The notes below the pieces were generated by a model. That model was given only the letters and a program-made list of their open reading frames with translations. It did no database searches and had not been told where the DNA came from. Shown piece after piece: positions 1 through 8,205 of a DNA stretch of 35,316 nucleotides; positions within the stretch are counted from its first letter, which is position 1, and the number at the start of each line of letters is the position of its first letter. Origin of the DNA: Flavobacteriaceae bacterium (GTDB lineage Bacteria > Bacteroidota > Bacteroidia > Flavobacteriales > Flavobacteriaceae); the NCBI GenBank assembly GCA_019634365.1, contig JAHQVM010000011.1, forward strand, positions 1 through 35,316, read 5' to 3'. A program made the position numbers and the translations under genes.

Positions 1-623
1 AAATCACGTCTTCCCGCAGTGTCAACCACAATATTAGTAATCTTATACTTTTCGAGGATTGCATATAATTCATTGGCAATCGCATCATCATTAAACCAAT
101 CGGTATGGCGAAACTCAACCGCTACTCGTACATCGTTGGGCACAGCTTCAAAAAAAGGAATTAAACGGTCCATATTCTTCGGACCAAAATTACTATGCAT
201 TTGAACAAACATCATTTCCAACTTTTCCTTCAAATTCGATGCATTCAATAGGTATTCGTTCCAATATCCTTCAAAATCATTGAGTCTTTTCCAATGGCTC
301 ACACCCTGATGCACTTTTGGGAAAAACCGAAAATTTGGTGGGGTCTTATCATACCAACCTGCAAAGGTTTCTGCTGGGAATATTCGATAAAAGGTTGCAT
401 TCAATTCAATCGAATTGAATTGGGTACCATAGTATTGCAATTCATCCTTGGTGCCTCTCGGATAAAACCCTTTGAGGTCGGCCCGGTTCCATTTGGCACA
501 TCCCACATAAATATTGGGTGTGTCTACCTTCTCAAATTTAGACAAAAAAGTAGCTGTTTCCGGGTGATCGGGCGGTAATTTGAAATCAATAATTTCTGGG
601 TTGTCAACCTTTCCGAATTTCAT
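1..623 (-). CDS. DUF72 domain protein (YecE-like), C-terminal part outside window
   Basis: The reverse strand is open from an ATG at 623 to the left edge, giving 207 codons of an incomplete gene. Early in the protein is YVGCAKWNRADLKGFYP, followed by FNSIELNATFYR and by FFPKVHQGVSHWKRL; farther on come MFVQMHSNFGPKN and VAVEFRHTDWF. These match the DUF72 (YecE) family, a TIM-barrel fold with the usual G-x-x-x-W start, the E-x-N-x-T-F-Y strand and the VEFRH strand. The biochemical role of the family is not established. The gene is divergent from the exported protein that starts at 748, with 124 bases between them. The last third, including the usual C-terminal barrel strands, lies outside the window. 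Confidence 0.88.
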   Translation of the reverse strand, partial: MKFGKVDNPEIIDFKLPPDHPETATFLSKFEKVDTPNIYVGCAKWNRADLKGFYPRGTKDELQYYGTQFNSIELNATFYRIFPAETFAGWYDKTPPNFRFFPKVHQGVSHWKRLNDFEGYWNEYLLNASNLKEKLEMMFVQMHSNFGPKNMDRLIPFFEAVPNDVRVAVEFRHTDWFNDDAIANELYAILEKYKITNIVVDTAGRRD

Positions 624-747
624 CAGATATCTTTTGAGTAAAGATATTCAAAATACACATGAAAATTTTTGAAAAAAAGCGGTTTATATTGTAACAAATC
701 ATACCTTATAACAGTCTAACCCTTATCATCAAACATCAAGAATATTC

Positions 748-1530
748 ATGAAAACTCTTAAACTCTTATTTGTTCTTTGTGCTCTAGTGGCATTTGCACC
801 AACTTCTCAAGCCCAAACAGCCGAAGAAATAATCGACAATTTTTTTGAAAATACCGGCGGAATTGACGCCTGGAAGAACATTAAAAACATGAAAGCAACA
901 GGAGTTGCATCCTTCGGCCCACAAAAGTATCCCTTTACACTTTATACGGTGCTCGACGGAAGAATGGCAGCAGAAGTTGATCTTCAAGGAACCAAGTTTA
1001 TCCCACAGGCATTTGATGGGGAGCAGTTTTGGTCTACCAATTTCCAAACCATGGAAGCAGAAGCTGCAGACGCCGAAACCTCAAAAAACTTTAAAGCCAA
1101 TGAGGCCAAGGATTTCCCAGATCCATTTTTGGATTACAAAAGCAAGGGTTACTCCATCTCATTAGAAGGAAAAGAAACCATTGAAGGAACCGAAACCTTT
1201 AAAATCAAATTGACCAAAAACAAGATTGTGGTCGATGGTGTAGAAGAAGAGCATTCTGTAATGTATTACTTCGATACCGAAACTTTTGTACCTATTGTAT
1301 CTGAAGAAGCTGCAACCAGTGGCCCACAAAAAGGAACCATTAGCCAAACCGTGTATAGTGAATACCTAGAAGCTGGAGATATTTTCTACCCGTACACTAT
1401 AGACGTTAAGGTGAATGGGCAAGTGATGCAGTCTATTAAAACTACGGAAATCGAGTTCAATGCCGAACTCGATGAGTCCATTTTCCAAATGCCGGAGAAA
1501 GCTACTCCCGCTGCAGGAACCAAAAACTAA
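748..1530 (+). CDS. Exported LolA-like (outer-membrane lipoprotein-sorting-like) protein
   Basis: The 260-residue protein begins with a classical signal peptide (MKTLKLLFVLCALVAFAP, cleavage likely after SQA near residue 22). The mature part starts with AEEIIDNFFENTGGIDAWKNI, a helix typical of flavobacterial LolA/LolB-like periplasmic proteins, then alternating short beta strands (MKATGVASFG, FTLYTVLDGRMAAEVDL, EQFWSTNF). This suggests the half-barrel fold that binds acyl chains, although a true LolA carrier role is not proved. There is no lipobox cysteine, so it is probably soluble in the periplasm. It is followed after 65 bases and a terminator-like hairpin by the propeller protein gene at 1596 on the same strand. 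The acidic, alanine-rich C-terminus carries no type IX sorting domain. Confidence 0.75.
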   Translation: MKTLKLLFVLCALVAFAPTSQAQTAEEIIDNFFENTGGIDAWKNIKNMKATGVASFGPQKYPFTLYTVLDGRMAAEVDLQGTKFIPQAFDGEQFWSTNFQTMEAEAADAETSKNFKANEAKDFPDPFLDYKSKGYSISLEGKETIEGTETFKIKLTKNKIVVDGVEEEHSVMYYFDTETFVPIVSEEAATSGPQKGTISQTVYSEYLEAGDIFYPYTIDVKVNGQVMQSIKTTEIEFNAELDESIFQMPEKATPAAGTKN

Positions 1531-1547
1531 AACCAATTACTTCAATA

Positions 1548-1574
1548 AATCCTCTGCTTGCAGGGGATTTTTTT
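1548..1574 (+). terminator. Intrinsic terminator or attenuating hairpin after the LolA-like gene
   Basis: A nine-pair stem (1548-1556 with 1561-1569, one G-U pair) closes a four-base CTTG loop and runs into a seven-T tract ending at 1574. It lies between two genes of the same direction, so it may only partly reduce read-through into the propeller gene at 1596. Confidence 0.8.
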
Positions 1575-1595
1575 ACATTCAAAAAAACACCAATT

Positions 1596-4500
1596 ATGAA
1601 AAAGGCTATCTTTATTTTAAGCGCCTTGCTGATCTTGCCATTAACCATGACAGCACAGGAAATTGCCCTTAAGGGTAAAGAGCTCTTCGGGGATATGAAT
1701 GCCCGACACATAGGTCCTGCTTTAATGAGTGGACGAATCAACGACATGGAAATGCATCCTACCAACACCCGAATCATATATGCCGGTACCGCAGGCGGAG
1801 GGGTTTGGAGAAGTGTCGATGGTGGAGCTACCTTCTCTCCTATTTTCGATGAACACCCTCAATCTATCGGGGTGGTAACCTTGGATCCCAAAGATCCAGA
1901 TAACACCATTTGGGTAGGAACTGGAGAAACCTGGACGCGAAACTCTGTTTCCATTGGAGACGGGCTCTACCGATCTACCGATGGAGGAACCAATTGGGTG
2001 GAAATCCCTGGTTTCGAGAATAGTGAACGCATCGCTTCTGTTGTGATTAACCCGAACAACACCAAAGAAGTGTATGTAGGAGTACTTGGCGCCCTATGGA
2101 GCGATAGTGAAGACCGCGGGGTGTATAAAACGACCGATGGCGGTACAACCTGGAACAAGATTTTATACATAGGGCCTTCCACCGGAGCCGCCGATGTCAT
2201 CATGGATCCCGAAAACTCTAGTATTCTATATGCATCTATGTGGGAATTTAGAAGAAGTGGATGGGGATTCGAATCCGGAGGTGCAACCAGCGCCTTGTAT
2301 AAATCGACCGATGGCGGTGCCAACTGGAATAAAATCCACAATGGATTCCCTTCAGGGAATTTGGGAAGAATAGCCGTAGCTGTTGCCCCCAGTGACAATT
2401 CTATATTATACGCTGTTTTGGAAACCGAGGATAAATCGAAAAATGGACTTTGGAAATCCGAAAATGCAGGACAAAGTTGGACCCACTTAAATAATGACTT
2501 CGGACTCGTAGTTCGTCCTTTTTATTTCTCAAGGATTACCATCGATCCAAAGGATCCCAATGTGATTGTAAAAGGAGGTCTTAGCGGATCCATAAGCCGT
2601 GATGGTGGAAAAACATTTAAGGACCTAGGAAATATGCATAGCGATATCCATGATATTACATTTCACATCAATGACAGCGATATTATGTACTGTGGTACCG
2701 ATGGCGGGGTATATCGATCATGGAATGGCGGTACTACTTTCGAAATTGTGGAAAACCTTCCCCTATCACAATTCTACCACATTAGCGTGGACAATGAGGA
2801 GCCTTATAATGTATATGGAGGGTTACAGGACAATGGATCTTGGTACGGACCGTCTTCTTCCCCCGGAGGTGTGAATGCCCGAGATTGGAATAGTGTTGGA
2901 TTTGGAGACGGATTTAGAGTGCTGAAACACCCTACAAAGAATATTATTTATTCAGAAATGCAAGGAGCACAAAATGTTTGGCGCTACGATGCAGATTTGC
3001 ATAAGACCAAAACCATACAGCCGTTGCAAGAAAAAGGAAAAGCTAAATTGCGATGGAATTGGAATGCGCCCATGGCAGTGAGTAACCACGCTCCAGATCG
3101 ATTCTATATGGGGAGTCAATTTGTTCATCGAAGTAACGACATGGGAGACTCTTGGGAAATTATCTCTCCCGATCTAACAACCAATAATCCCAGTAAACAG
3201 AACCAAGAAGATTCTGGTGGGTTATCCATGGACAATAGTGGTGCAGAAAACCATACAACCATATTCACCATTGCAGAATCTCCATTGGATCAAAATATTC
3301 TTTGGGTAGGAACCGATGATGGTAATGTACAGGTTACGCGTGATGGTGGAAAAAACTGGGAGAATGTAACCGCTAACCTAACTGGCATTCCTGCCAATAC
3401 GTGGGTGTATCATATTGAAGCCAGCGTGCATGGAAAAGGAACTGCCTATGCGGTGTTCGATGGGCATACCAGTGGGGATTTTAAGCCGTATGCTTTAAAA
3501 ACAACCGATTTCGGGAAAACGTGGACCAATATTATTTCCGAAGATGTTCCAGAACCGGCTTTCGTCAGAAACATTCAAGAGGACTATGAAAACGAAAACC
3601 TCCTGTTTTTAGGAACTGAAATGGGATTGTATGTTTCTATAAACGGTGGAAAGAACTGGTCACAATTCACGAACAATATGCCGCCTGTAGCCGTGCATTT
3701 TGTGGATTTGCAGAAGAAAACGAACGATGTTGTCATGGGAACACATGGCCGAGGAGTTATTATCCTAGACGATATTAGCCCGCTGCGCGAGTTAAGTCAG
3801 GAGGTTTTGGCAAAAGATGTTCATTTCTTCCAAAACGAACCTTTCATCATGAAAGAAAGCAGTGGCTTTGCCGGAAGTTTTGGTGCCGAAACCCAGTTTG
3901 TTGGGCAGAACAAAACCAATGCTGCCCGCATTATCTACTACCTTAAAAAGCGACATACCTTTGGTAAAATGAATCTGGAAATTCAAGATATGGACGGAAA
4001 TACCATTACCACGATCCCACCAGGAAAATCCAAAGGAATTAATGTTGTTACTTGGGGATTCAATGGTAATACTCCAAAAATGGCTAAAGGAAAGACAGTG
4101 GCCCCGGGAGGTTTTACAACACCAAGAGTTCCTTCGGGTAAATACAAGATAATTCTCACCAAAGGGAAGAAAACCTATGAGCATATTATTGAAACGGTGT
4201 ACGATGAGACTTCCTTAACCACTTTGGCAGAAAGAAAGGAACAGGAGAAGTATACCAAGGACCTTTTCGATATGTCACAGGATTTGGCCTATATGGTTCA
4301 TGAGTTGTCAGAAACCCAAAAGACAGCTCAAATGGTCGTAGAAAACCACCCTAAGGGCAAGAAGACAGCTCAAAAGCTTTACGACACCTTAGAGGAACTC
4401 AGAAAGGATTTGGTAATTACCACCGGAGACAATTATGTGGCCTCTGCCGAGCCGGAACTTCGTGAGCGCATGGGAACACTCTACTCCAGTGTTGCGACCA

Positions 4501-4685
4501 GTTACGACAGAATTTCTCAGGCCAGAAAAGACAACTACGCACTCATCGCCGATGAGTTTAATGCTGCCAAATCGCGTTTTACTAAGATCATGGACAAGGA
4601 AGGTAAAAAATTCAAGTCCTTTTTAGAGAAAAATGAGCTTGCCATGCCTGCTATTAAACCCAAAGAAGACTTTCTTAAAAAATAA
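1596..4685 (+). CDS. Secreted VPS10/sortilin-like Asp-box beta-propeller protein
   Basis: The 1029-residue protein starts with a signal peptide (MKKAIFILSALLILPLTMTAQ). I count about eleven Asp-box (BNR) motifs of the S-x-D-G-G-x-T-W type: SVDGGATF near residue 73, STDGGTNW near 126, TTDGGTTW, STDGGANW, SENAGQSW, SRDGGKTF, SWNGGTTF, SNDMGDSW, TRDGGKNW, TTDFGKTW and SINGGKNW near 682. Together they indicate a large propeller of the VPS10/sortilin class, often labelled glycosyl hydrolase by databases without a visible catalytic basis. After the propeller comes a FlgD/FN3-like beta domain (about residues 760-880, GKYKIILTKGKKTYEH) and a lysine-rich helical tail. There is no type IX sorting domain, so a periplasmic or surface location is inferred. 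Ligand unknown. Confidence 0.85.
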   Translation: MKKAIFILSALLILPLTMTAQEIALKGKELFGDMNARHIGPALMSGRINDMEMHPTNTRIIYAGTAGGGVWRSVDGGATFSPIFDEHPQSIGVVTLDPKDPDNTIWVGTGETWTRNSVSIGDGLYRSTDGGTNWVEIPGFENSERIASVVINPNNTKEVYVGVLGALWSDSEDRGVYKTTDGGTTWNKILYIGPSTGAADVIMDPENSSILYASMWEFRRSGWGFESGGATSALYKSTDGGANWNKIHNGFPSGNLGRIAVAVAPSDNSILYAVLETEDKSKNGLWKSENAGQSWTHLNNDFGLVVRPFYFSRITIDPKDPNVIVKGGLSGSISRDGGKTFKDLGNMHSDIHDITFHINDSDIMYCGTDGGVYRSWNGGTTFEIVENLPLSQFYHISVDNEEPYNVYGGLQDNGSWYGPSSSPGGVNARDWNSVGFGDGFRVLKHPTKNIIYSEMQGAQNVWRYDADLHKTKTIQPLQEKGKAKLRWNWNAPMAVSNHAPDRFYMGSQFVHRSNDMGDSWEIISPDLTTNNPSKQNQEDSGGLSMDNSGAENHTTIFTIAESPLDQNILWVGTDDGNVQVTRDGGKNWENVTANLTGIPANTWVYHIEASVHGKGTAYAVFDGHTSGDFKPYALKTTDFGKTWTNIISEDVPEPAFVRNIQEDYENENLLFLGTEMGLYVSINGGKNWSQFTNNMPPVAVHFVDLQKKTNDVVMGTHGRGVIILDDISPLRELSQEVLAKDVHFFQNEPFIMKESSGFAGSFGAETQFVGQNKTNAARIIYYLKKRHTFGKMNLEIQDMDGNTITTIPPGKSKGINVVTWGFNGNTPKMAKGKTVAPGGFTTPRVPSGKYKIILTKGKKTYEHIIETVYDETSLTTLAERKEQEKYTKDLFDMSQDLAYMVHELSETQKTAQMVVENHPKGKKTAQKLYDTLEELRKDLVITTGDNYVASAEPELRERMGTLYSSVATSYDRISQARKDNYALIADEFNAAKSRFTKIMDKEGKKFKSFLEKNELAMPAIKPKEDFLKK

Positions 4686-4703
4686 ATTAGTGTAAGGATT
4701 ATG

Positions 4704-4742
4704 AAAAAGGCCCCTCCTTTCAAGGAATCGGGGCCTTTTTTT
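4704..4742 (+). terminator. Rho-independent terminator of the propeller gene
   Basis: GGCCCC at 4709-4714 pairs with GGGGCC at 4730-4735, an inner CCTT/AAGG stem extends it, and flanking A and T tracts add further pairs. Seven T residues follow, beginning at 4736. It sits 19 bases after the stop codon at 4685. Confidence 0.88.
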
Positions 4743-4836
4743 ATGGATTTGGGTTGTTAAAAAGACGTTCATAACTCCTATTGCACTATGGTCTTCGAAG
4801 TCACTTAATTCCTACTTTTAATAAAACAATCTCATT

Positions 4837-5244
4837 ATGGAAGATAGAGATCGTGTCCTAGTAGGACTGCGCCCACAAATTCCCAATGCCCAAATACTTC
4901 CGGGCATGACCCCCGAAGAGACTTTTCAAAACCAAACCCTTCGTCCCATTGTAAAGCTGCAAAACGATTTGCTCATTGCCGTTTTTAGGAATTACGTACG
5001 GAAACATAAAAATGTTTTCTACGATCTTTCGGTGGAGAAGCGATTGGATTACATTGAAAATGCGATTCACAAAGACATGAAATTCCGAAATTCATTAAAA
5101 GGGATCATCATTGGTCAATTTACAGTTGAAGAATACCTCGCTTATACCGAGAATTCCTCAGCCTTGAATAAACGGATGATGAATATCGTTAAGGAACGGC
5201 TAAAGGGGAACCTCCAACTTATGGAATACGCCCACGTTTCCTAG
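4837..5244 (+). CDS. Conserved flavobacterial protein of unknown function
   Basis: This 135-residue protein is predicted to be soluble and helical, with the core LRPIVKLQNDLLIAVFRNYV followed by YDLSVEKRLDYIENAIHKD and GIIIGQFTVEEYLAYTENS. It has no signal peptide or membrane segment. I recall similar flavobacterial proteins carrying the database name glyoxalase, but I see no VOC metal-binding motif here and would not transfer that name. The start ATG at 4837 follows a stretch with no Shine-Dalgarno site, as is normal in this phylum. The stop codon is inside the palindrome CTAG (5241-5244), shared with the stop of the convergent DUF2461 gene. Confidence 0.75.
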   Translation: MEDRDRVLVGLRPQIPNAQILPGMTPEETFQNQTLRPIVKLQNDLLIAVFRNYVRKHKNVFYDLSVEKRLDYIENAIHKDMKFRNSLKGIIIGQFTVEEYLAYTENSSALNKRMMNIVKERLKGNLQLMEYAHVS

Positions 5245-5921
5245 TCCAATAGGGAAACTCCGTTAAGATCTGTAGTAAGCACTTCGCTCATATAATCGAA
5301 GAATGGACGAAGTAGCTTAAAGTGATGCAGTACGTTGTCGGCAAAATCGGCAGAGAGCACCTCTTTGTCGGTAAAACTATGGGTGACAAAGAAGTTCTTC
5401 AATCGAATAAGGTCAATGTTAGGGTCATCTTTAGAAAATCCTTTAGGAGCTGTTTTTACAGGATCCCAGGTATCGAATTTACCTCCGAAGGCTTTGGCAA
5501 ATTCCGGTTCGGCCAAGATCTTACGAATTTCACTGGAATCCATTTGAAATTCTTGTCGGATTCTCAACAAATCCGGTGATTCAGGATTGAAAAATCCACC
5601 GGCCATACCTGATTGTCCCGGTTGAATGCGAAGGTAATAGCCTCCCCTTCTATGGGCACCCGCACGACTAAAACTAACACTTCTGTGCACATTATAAGGG
5701 GTTTTATCCTTACTGAAACGGATATCACGATTGATACGGAATACCTTTACCTTTTCAATTTGGTCATCTACATTCAAGCCCGCTTCTACATCTGCATAAA
5801 AAGCCTTGAGTACTTTTTCATTGGCTTGGTATTGCTTTTTATTTTCCTGCATCCAATCTTTATGGTTGTTCTTTTCAAGGTCTTTCAAGAAACTCAGGAC
5901 TTCTTTGGGTAAGGCACTCAT
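5241..5921 (-). CDS. DUF2461 family protein
   Basis: The 226-residue protein has the hallmarks of the DUF2461 family (TIGR02453): the opening FLKDLEKNNHKDWMQENKKQ, then KVFRINRDIRFSKDKTPYN, and GGYYLRIQPGQSGMAGGFF followed by PDLLRIRQEFQMD. The family is common in Bacteroidota and actinobacteria and has no proven biochemical activity. Length is close to the family norm of about 220. The gene shares its stop tetranucleotide with the convergent gene ending at 5244. The truA-like gene upstream on the same strand begins at 6746 and ends at 5967, 45 bases from this start, so the two may be co-transcribed. Confidence 0.88.
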   Translation of the reverse strand: MSALPKEVLSFLKDLEKNNHKDWMQENKKQYQANEKVLKAFYADVEAGLNVDDQIEKVKVFRINRDIRFSKDKTPYNVHRSVSFSRAGAHRRGGYYLRIQPGQSGMAGGFFNPESPDLLRIRQEFQMDSSEIRKILAEPEFAKAFGGKFDTWDPVKTAPKGFSKDDPNIDLIRLKNFFVTHSFTDKEVLSADFADNVLHHFKLLRPFFDYMSEVLTTDLNGVSLLD

Positions 5922-5966
5922 ATGGCGTAAAAATTTAGAAGCATCAAGGTACGAAAAACAATCAAT

Positions 5967-6746
5967 TTAAAGTTGTACGTGCTGCAATATCAATCCGCTG
6001 GCCGGAACAATTCTCTCCAGTTTTATTTCAACTCCATCCGCAATGCTTTTCTCTATATCCGAAAGGGTTCGTTTGCCTTCTCCCACATCGAATAAAGCAC
6101 CCATCATTAAACGTATTTGGTGTCTTTTAAACCCCTTTCCCTTAACACGGTACAAGTAACTTGTTTTTGGAAAGAAATTGGCCGAAAACACATCATTAAG
6201 AACAATTTCGCTTTGGGAAATAGAAACGACAGTTTTGGTTTCGGGTGTGGGTTTATAGGTATAATTCCTAAAGTCGTGAGTCCCTTCAAAAAGAGTGGCT
6301 GCCTCTTTCATGAGTGCTATATCCAAATTTTCAAAAACAGTGTACATAAAAGGTGCAGCAAAGGGATGGGCTTTCTCACCAAACGAAAAAAGATAGTTAT
6401 ATTCCTTTTCTATGGGCGCTTCAATAATGTTGAATGACTCATCAACTTCCGCTATTTCCAAAGCACGTATGTCCTGTGGTAAATTGCGATTAAAAAGTGG
6501 AAGGAATGCATCGGGATCAATCGGTGTATCATCCAAGAAAAGTTCAACGTATTGCATTTGTGCAGATACTTTGGCATCGGTCCTTCCTGCTGCTAATATT
6601 TTAAAGTTAGCATGTTCCAGAACATATTGAAGCGTTCGTGAAACCATGCGTTCCAAAGTGAGTACATCGGGTTGCTTTTGCCAACCATGATAACGGAATC
6701 CAAGGAACTGTAATTTAATGAGATAGAAGTAGCGTTTCCGGAACAT
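5967..6746 (-). CDS. truA: TruA-family tRNA pseudouridine synthase, divergent paralogue
   Basis: TruA enzymes make pseudouridine at positions 38-40 of tRNA anticodon arms. The 259-residue protein starts MFRKRYFYLIKLQFLGFRYHGWQKQ, which matches the family's first strand and YxGWQ motif. The catalytic aspartate is D57 in GRTDAKVSA; the usual form is GRTDxGVHA, so glycine and histidine are replaced by lysine and serine. EKEYNYLF and FEGTHDFRNY match the later motifs, and GKGFKRHQIRLMMGAL matches the C-terminal RHQVR region. An ATG twenty codons upstream (6806) would add an uncharacteristic hydrophobic extension overlapping the divergent gene at 6797, so I chose 6746. The motif changes suggest a second, divergent TruA paralogue rather than the housekeeping copy; the symbol is therefore provisional. 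Confidence 0.82.
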   Translation of the reverse strand: MFRKRYFYLIKLQFLGFRYHGWQKQPDVLTLERMVSRTLQYVLEHANFKILAAGRTDAKVSAQMQYVELFLDDTPIDPDAFLPLFNRNLPQDIRALEIAEVDESFNIIEAPIEKEYNYLFSFGEKAHPFAAPFMYTVFENLDIALMKEAATLFEGTHDFRNYTYKPTPETKTVVSISQSEIVLNDVFSANFFPKTSYLYRVKGKGFKRHQIRLMMGALFDVGEGKRTLSDIEKSIADGVEIKLERIVPASGLILQHVQL

Positions 6747-6750
6747 TGCA

Positions 6751-6758
6751 CAAAAATA
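6751..6758 (-). promoter_or_regulatory. Possible Bacteroidota -7 box before the truA-like gene
   Basis: Read on the reverse strand, TATTTTTG fits the TAnnTTTG box. It ends only four bases before the chosen ATG (6746), so the transcript would be nearly leaderless. A GTTG 17 bases upstream is a weak -33 candidate. Confidence 0.35.
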
Positions 6759-6796
6759 TCTATATTTATTGAGTACAACCTTAAACCAAATTAAAA

Positions 6797-7228
6797 ATGA
6801 CAACAACTAACAAACCCAATGTGCTGTTTTGGGTCATTGGTGTATTAGCACTCCTTTGGAACCTCATGGGAGTATTTCAATTTGCACTATCGAATTTTAT
6901 GAAAGATGCCATGGCAGATAGCTACACGGCAGAACAATTAGAGTTGGTAAACGGACTTCCTTCCTGGTATAATATTGTTTTTGGAGTGGCCGTTTTCGGT
7001 GGAGTTCTCGGATGTATCTTTATGCTAATGCGTAAAAAATTAGCAGTGACGCTATTTCTATTATCATTGCTTGCCGTTATCATACAGATGGGATATTGGG
7101 TATTTGCAACAGATGTGATGGATGTCATGGGAGTCGGTTCAGTTATCATGCCAATTGTGGTGGTAATCATTGCACTGTTCCTGTATATGTACAGTAAGAA
7201 TGCAGTGAAAAAAGGATGGCTCGCTTAA
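6797..7228 (+). CDS. Small four-helix membrane protein
   Basis: The 143-residue protein has four hydrophobic segments: about 9-30 (VLFWVIGVLALLWNLMGVFQF), 57-78 (YNIVFGVAVFGGVLGCIFML), 82-105 (KLAVTLFLLSLLAVIIQMGYW) and 112-133 (VGSVIMPIVVVIIALFLYMY). The spacing and the LLWNLMGV motif match a family of short flavobacterial and proteobacterial membrane proteins that I recall being labelled sugar transporter, though no transport evidence is visible. It diverges from the truA-like gene and is followed by a strong terminator, so it is probably transcribed alone. Confidence 0.75.
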   Translation: MTTTNKPNVLFWVIGVLALLWNLMGVFQFALSNFMKDAMADSYTAEQLELVNGLPSWYNIVFGVAVFGGVLGCIFMLMRKKLAVTLFLLSLLAVIIQMGYWVFATDVMDVMGVGSVIMPIVVVIIALFLYMYSKNAVKKGWLA

Positions 7229-7250
7229 ACTTTTTAATATTGAAGAAAGA

Positions 7251-7277
7251 GGCCCATAGAAATATGGGCTTTTTTTG
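7251..7277 (+). terminator. Rho-independent terminator of the four-helix protein gene
   Basis: GCCCATA at 7252-7258 pairs perfectly with TATGGGC at 7263-7269 around a GAAA loop, followed by seven T residues at 7270-7276. It separates the 6797 gene from the LytTR gene. Confidence 0.9.
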
Positions 7278-7321
7278 TTTCTTTAGGGTCAAAATAACGC
7301 TGCAAATCAAATAAGAATTTC

Positions 7322-8119
7322 TTGAGAAAGAGTTTTCCATTCGATCCTTCCTTAAAACACCATTTGTTCATTGCTTTGGGATTGGCATTGTGGATTTTCG
7401 CCTTTTTATATTTTACAGAACCTTTGGATGTGAATGAATTTGGCGATGTCGAAAAACTAATCTATTTACCCTTTTACGGTCTGGGGGGTGCTCTAGCATA
7501 CCTATCCATAATGCCCATGCAACGATGGATTTGGAACAAAAATAACCAACAATGGTTCCTAAAAAGTGAAGTACTGTTCCTTTTGGCCTTTATACTATGG
7601 GCTTTGATCGTAACAAGAAGTGTCTACTTGTACGTGGTCATGGTCAACGAACCCAATCCTTACACGCTCGATTATTACCTCTTACACATTTTTCTACCTT
7701 CTATTTCCATCTTGTTGCCCATTGTGGTTATAGGTAGATGGGGCTTCGGAAAGTATCGTGAAAAGAAGATGGAAGATCAAAAAATAGAAATTAAGGGCGA
7801 GGGTACCTATGAAGGATTGCGATTACTTCTGAACGATTTGGTTTCTATCAAAGCAGATGATAATTATGTGGAAGTTACCTATCTCAACAACGGGGAACTA
7901 AAAAAGCAACTTATCCGCAATCGATTATCGAAAGTTGCCGAATCCTTTCCGGATTTACTGCAAACCCATCGATCCCATTTGGTAAATCCATATCATTTCA
8001 AGCAATGGAAAAATACTTCAGGCAAATTGAGCATGGTGCTCCATTCTGAAATTGAAGTCCCGGTTTCACGAAGTTTTACCACCCCCGTAAAACAGGCTAT
8101 TCAACTCGCCACAAAATAG
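7322..8119 (+). CDS. Membrane-anchored LytTR-domain transcription regulator
   Basis: The 265-residue protein has four hydrophobic helices in its first 150 residues (about 16-33, 47-66, 84-110 and 122-142), a short basic linker (KYREKKMEDQKIE), then a LytTR DNA-binding domain from about residue 160. The signs of LytTR are LVSIKADDNYVEVTYLNNGE, LIRNRLSKVAESFPD, LLQTHRSHLVNPYHF and VPVSRSFTTPVKQ. LytTR domains bind DNA as paired imperfect repeats; here a membrane sensor replaces the usual receiver domain. The only start able to include the first helix is TTG at 7322, after an in-frame stop at 7295; the next ATG falls at about residue 63, inside the helical region. The signal and target genes are unknown; the neighbours are the small membrane protein and the TraB-like gene. 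Confidence 0.85.
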   Translation: MRKSFPFDPSLKHHLFIALGLALWIFAFLYFTEPLDVNEFGDVEKLIYLPFYGLGGALAYLSIMPMQRWIWNKNNQQWFLKSEVLFLLAFILWALIVTRSVYLYVVMVNEPNPYTLDYYLLHIFLPSISILLPIVVIGRWGFGKYREKKMEDQKIEIKGEGTYEGLRLLLNDLVSIKADDNYVEVTYLNNGELKKQLIRNRLSKVAESFPDLLQTHRSHLVNPYHFKQWKNTSGKLSMVLHSEIEVPVSRSFTTPVKQAIQLATK

Positions 8120-8172
8120 CTGCATTTTACCCCAAAGCCTTTTATTTACTGTGCTTAACAAGGATAAGCGAA

Positions 8173-8180
8173 TAGTTTTG
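8173..8180 (+). promoter_or_regulatory. Possible -7 box of the TraB-like gene
   Basis: TAGTTTTG matches the Bacteroidota TAnnTTTG box. A start site a few bases downstream leaves about 20 bases before ATG 8206 but fewer than 10 before ATG 8194, favouring 8206. No good -33 TTG is visible about 20 bases upstream. Confidence 0.45.
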
Positions 8181-8205
8181 TCGTAAATAAAAAATGTACG
8201 ACGAT

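Noticed and set aside
294-578. 94-codon plus-strand open frame at the left edge
   Set aside because: Shadow of the DUF72 gene read on the other strand.
1967-2398. 143-codon reverse-strand open frame inside the propeller gene
   Set aside because: It mirrors the repeated Asp-box codons of the real gene and has no start context or family likeness.
4837-5244. Glyoxalase identity for the small protein
   Set aside because: No metal-binding histidine/glutamate pattern of the VOC fold is visible; the name seems to be an inherited database label.
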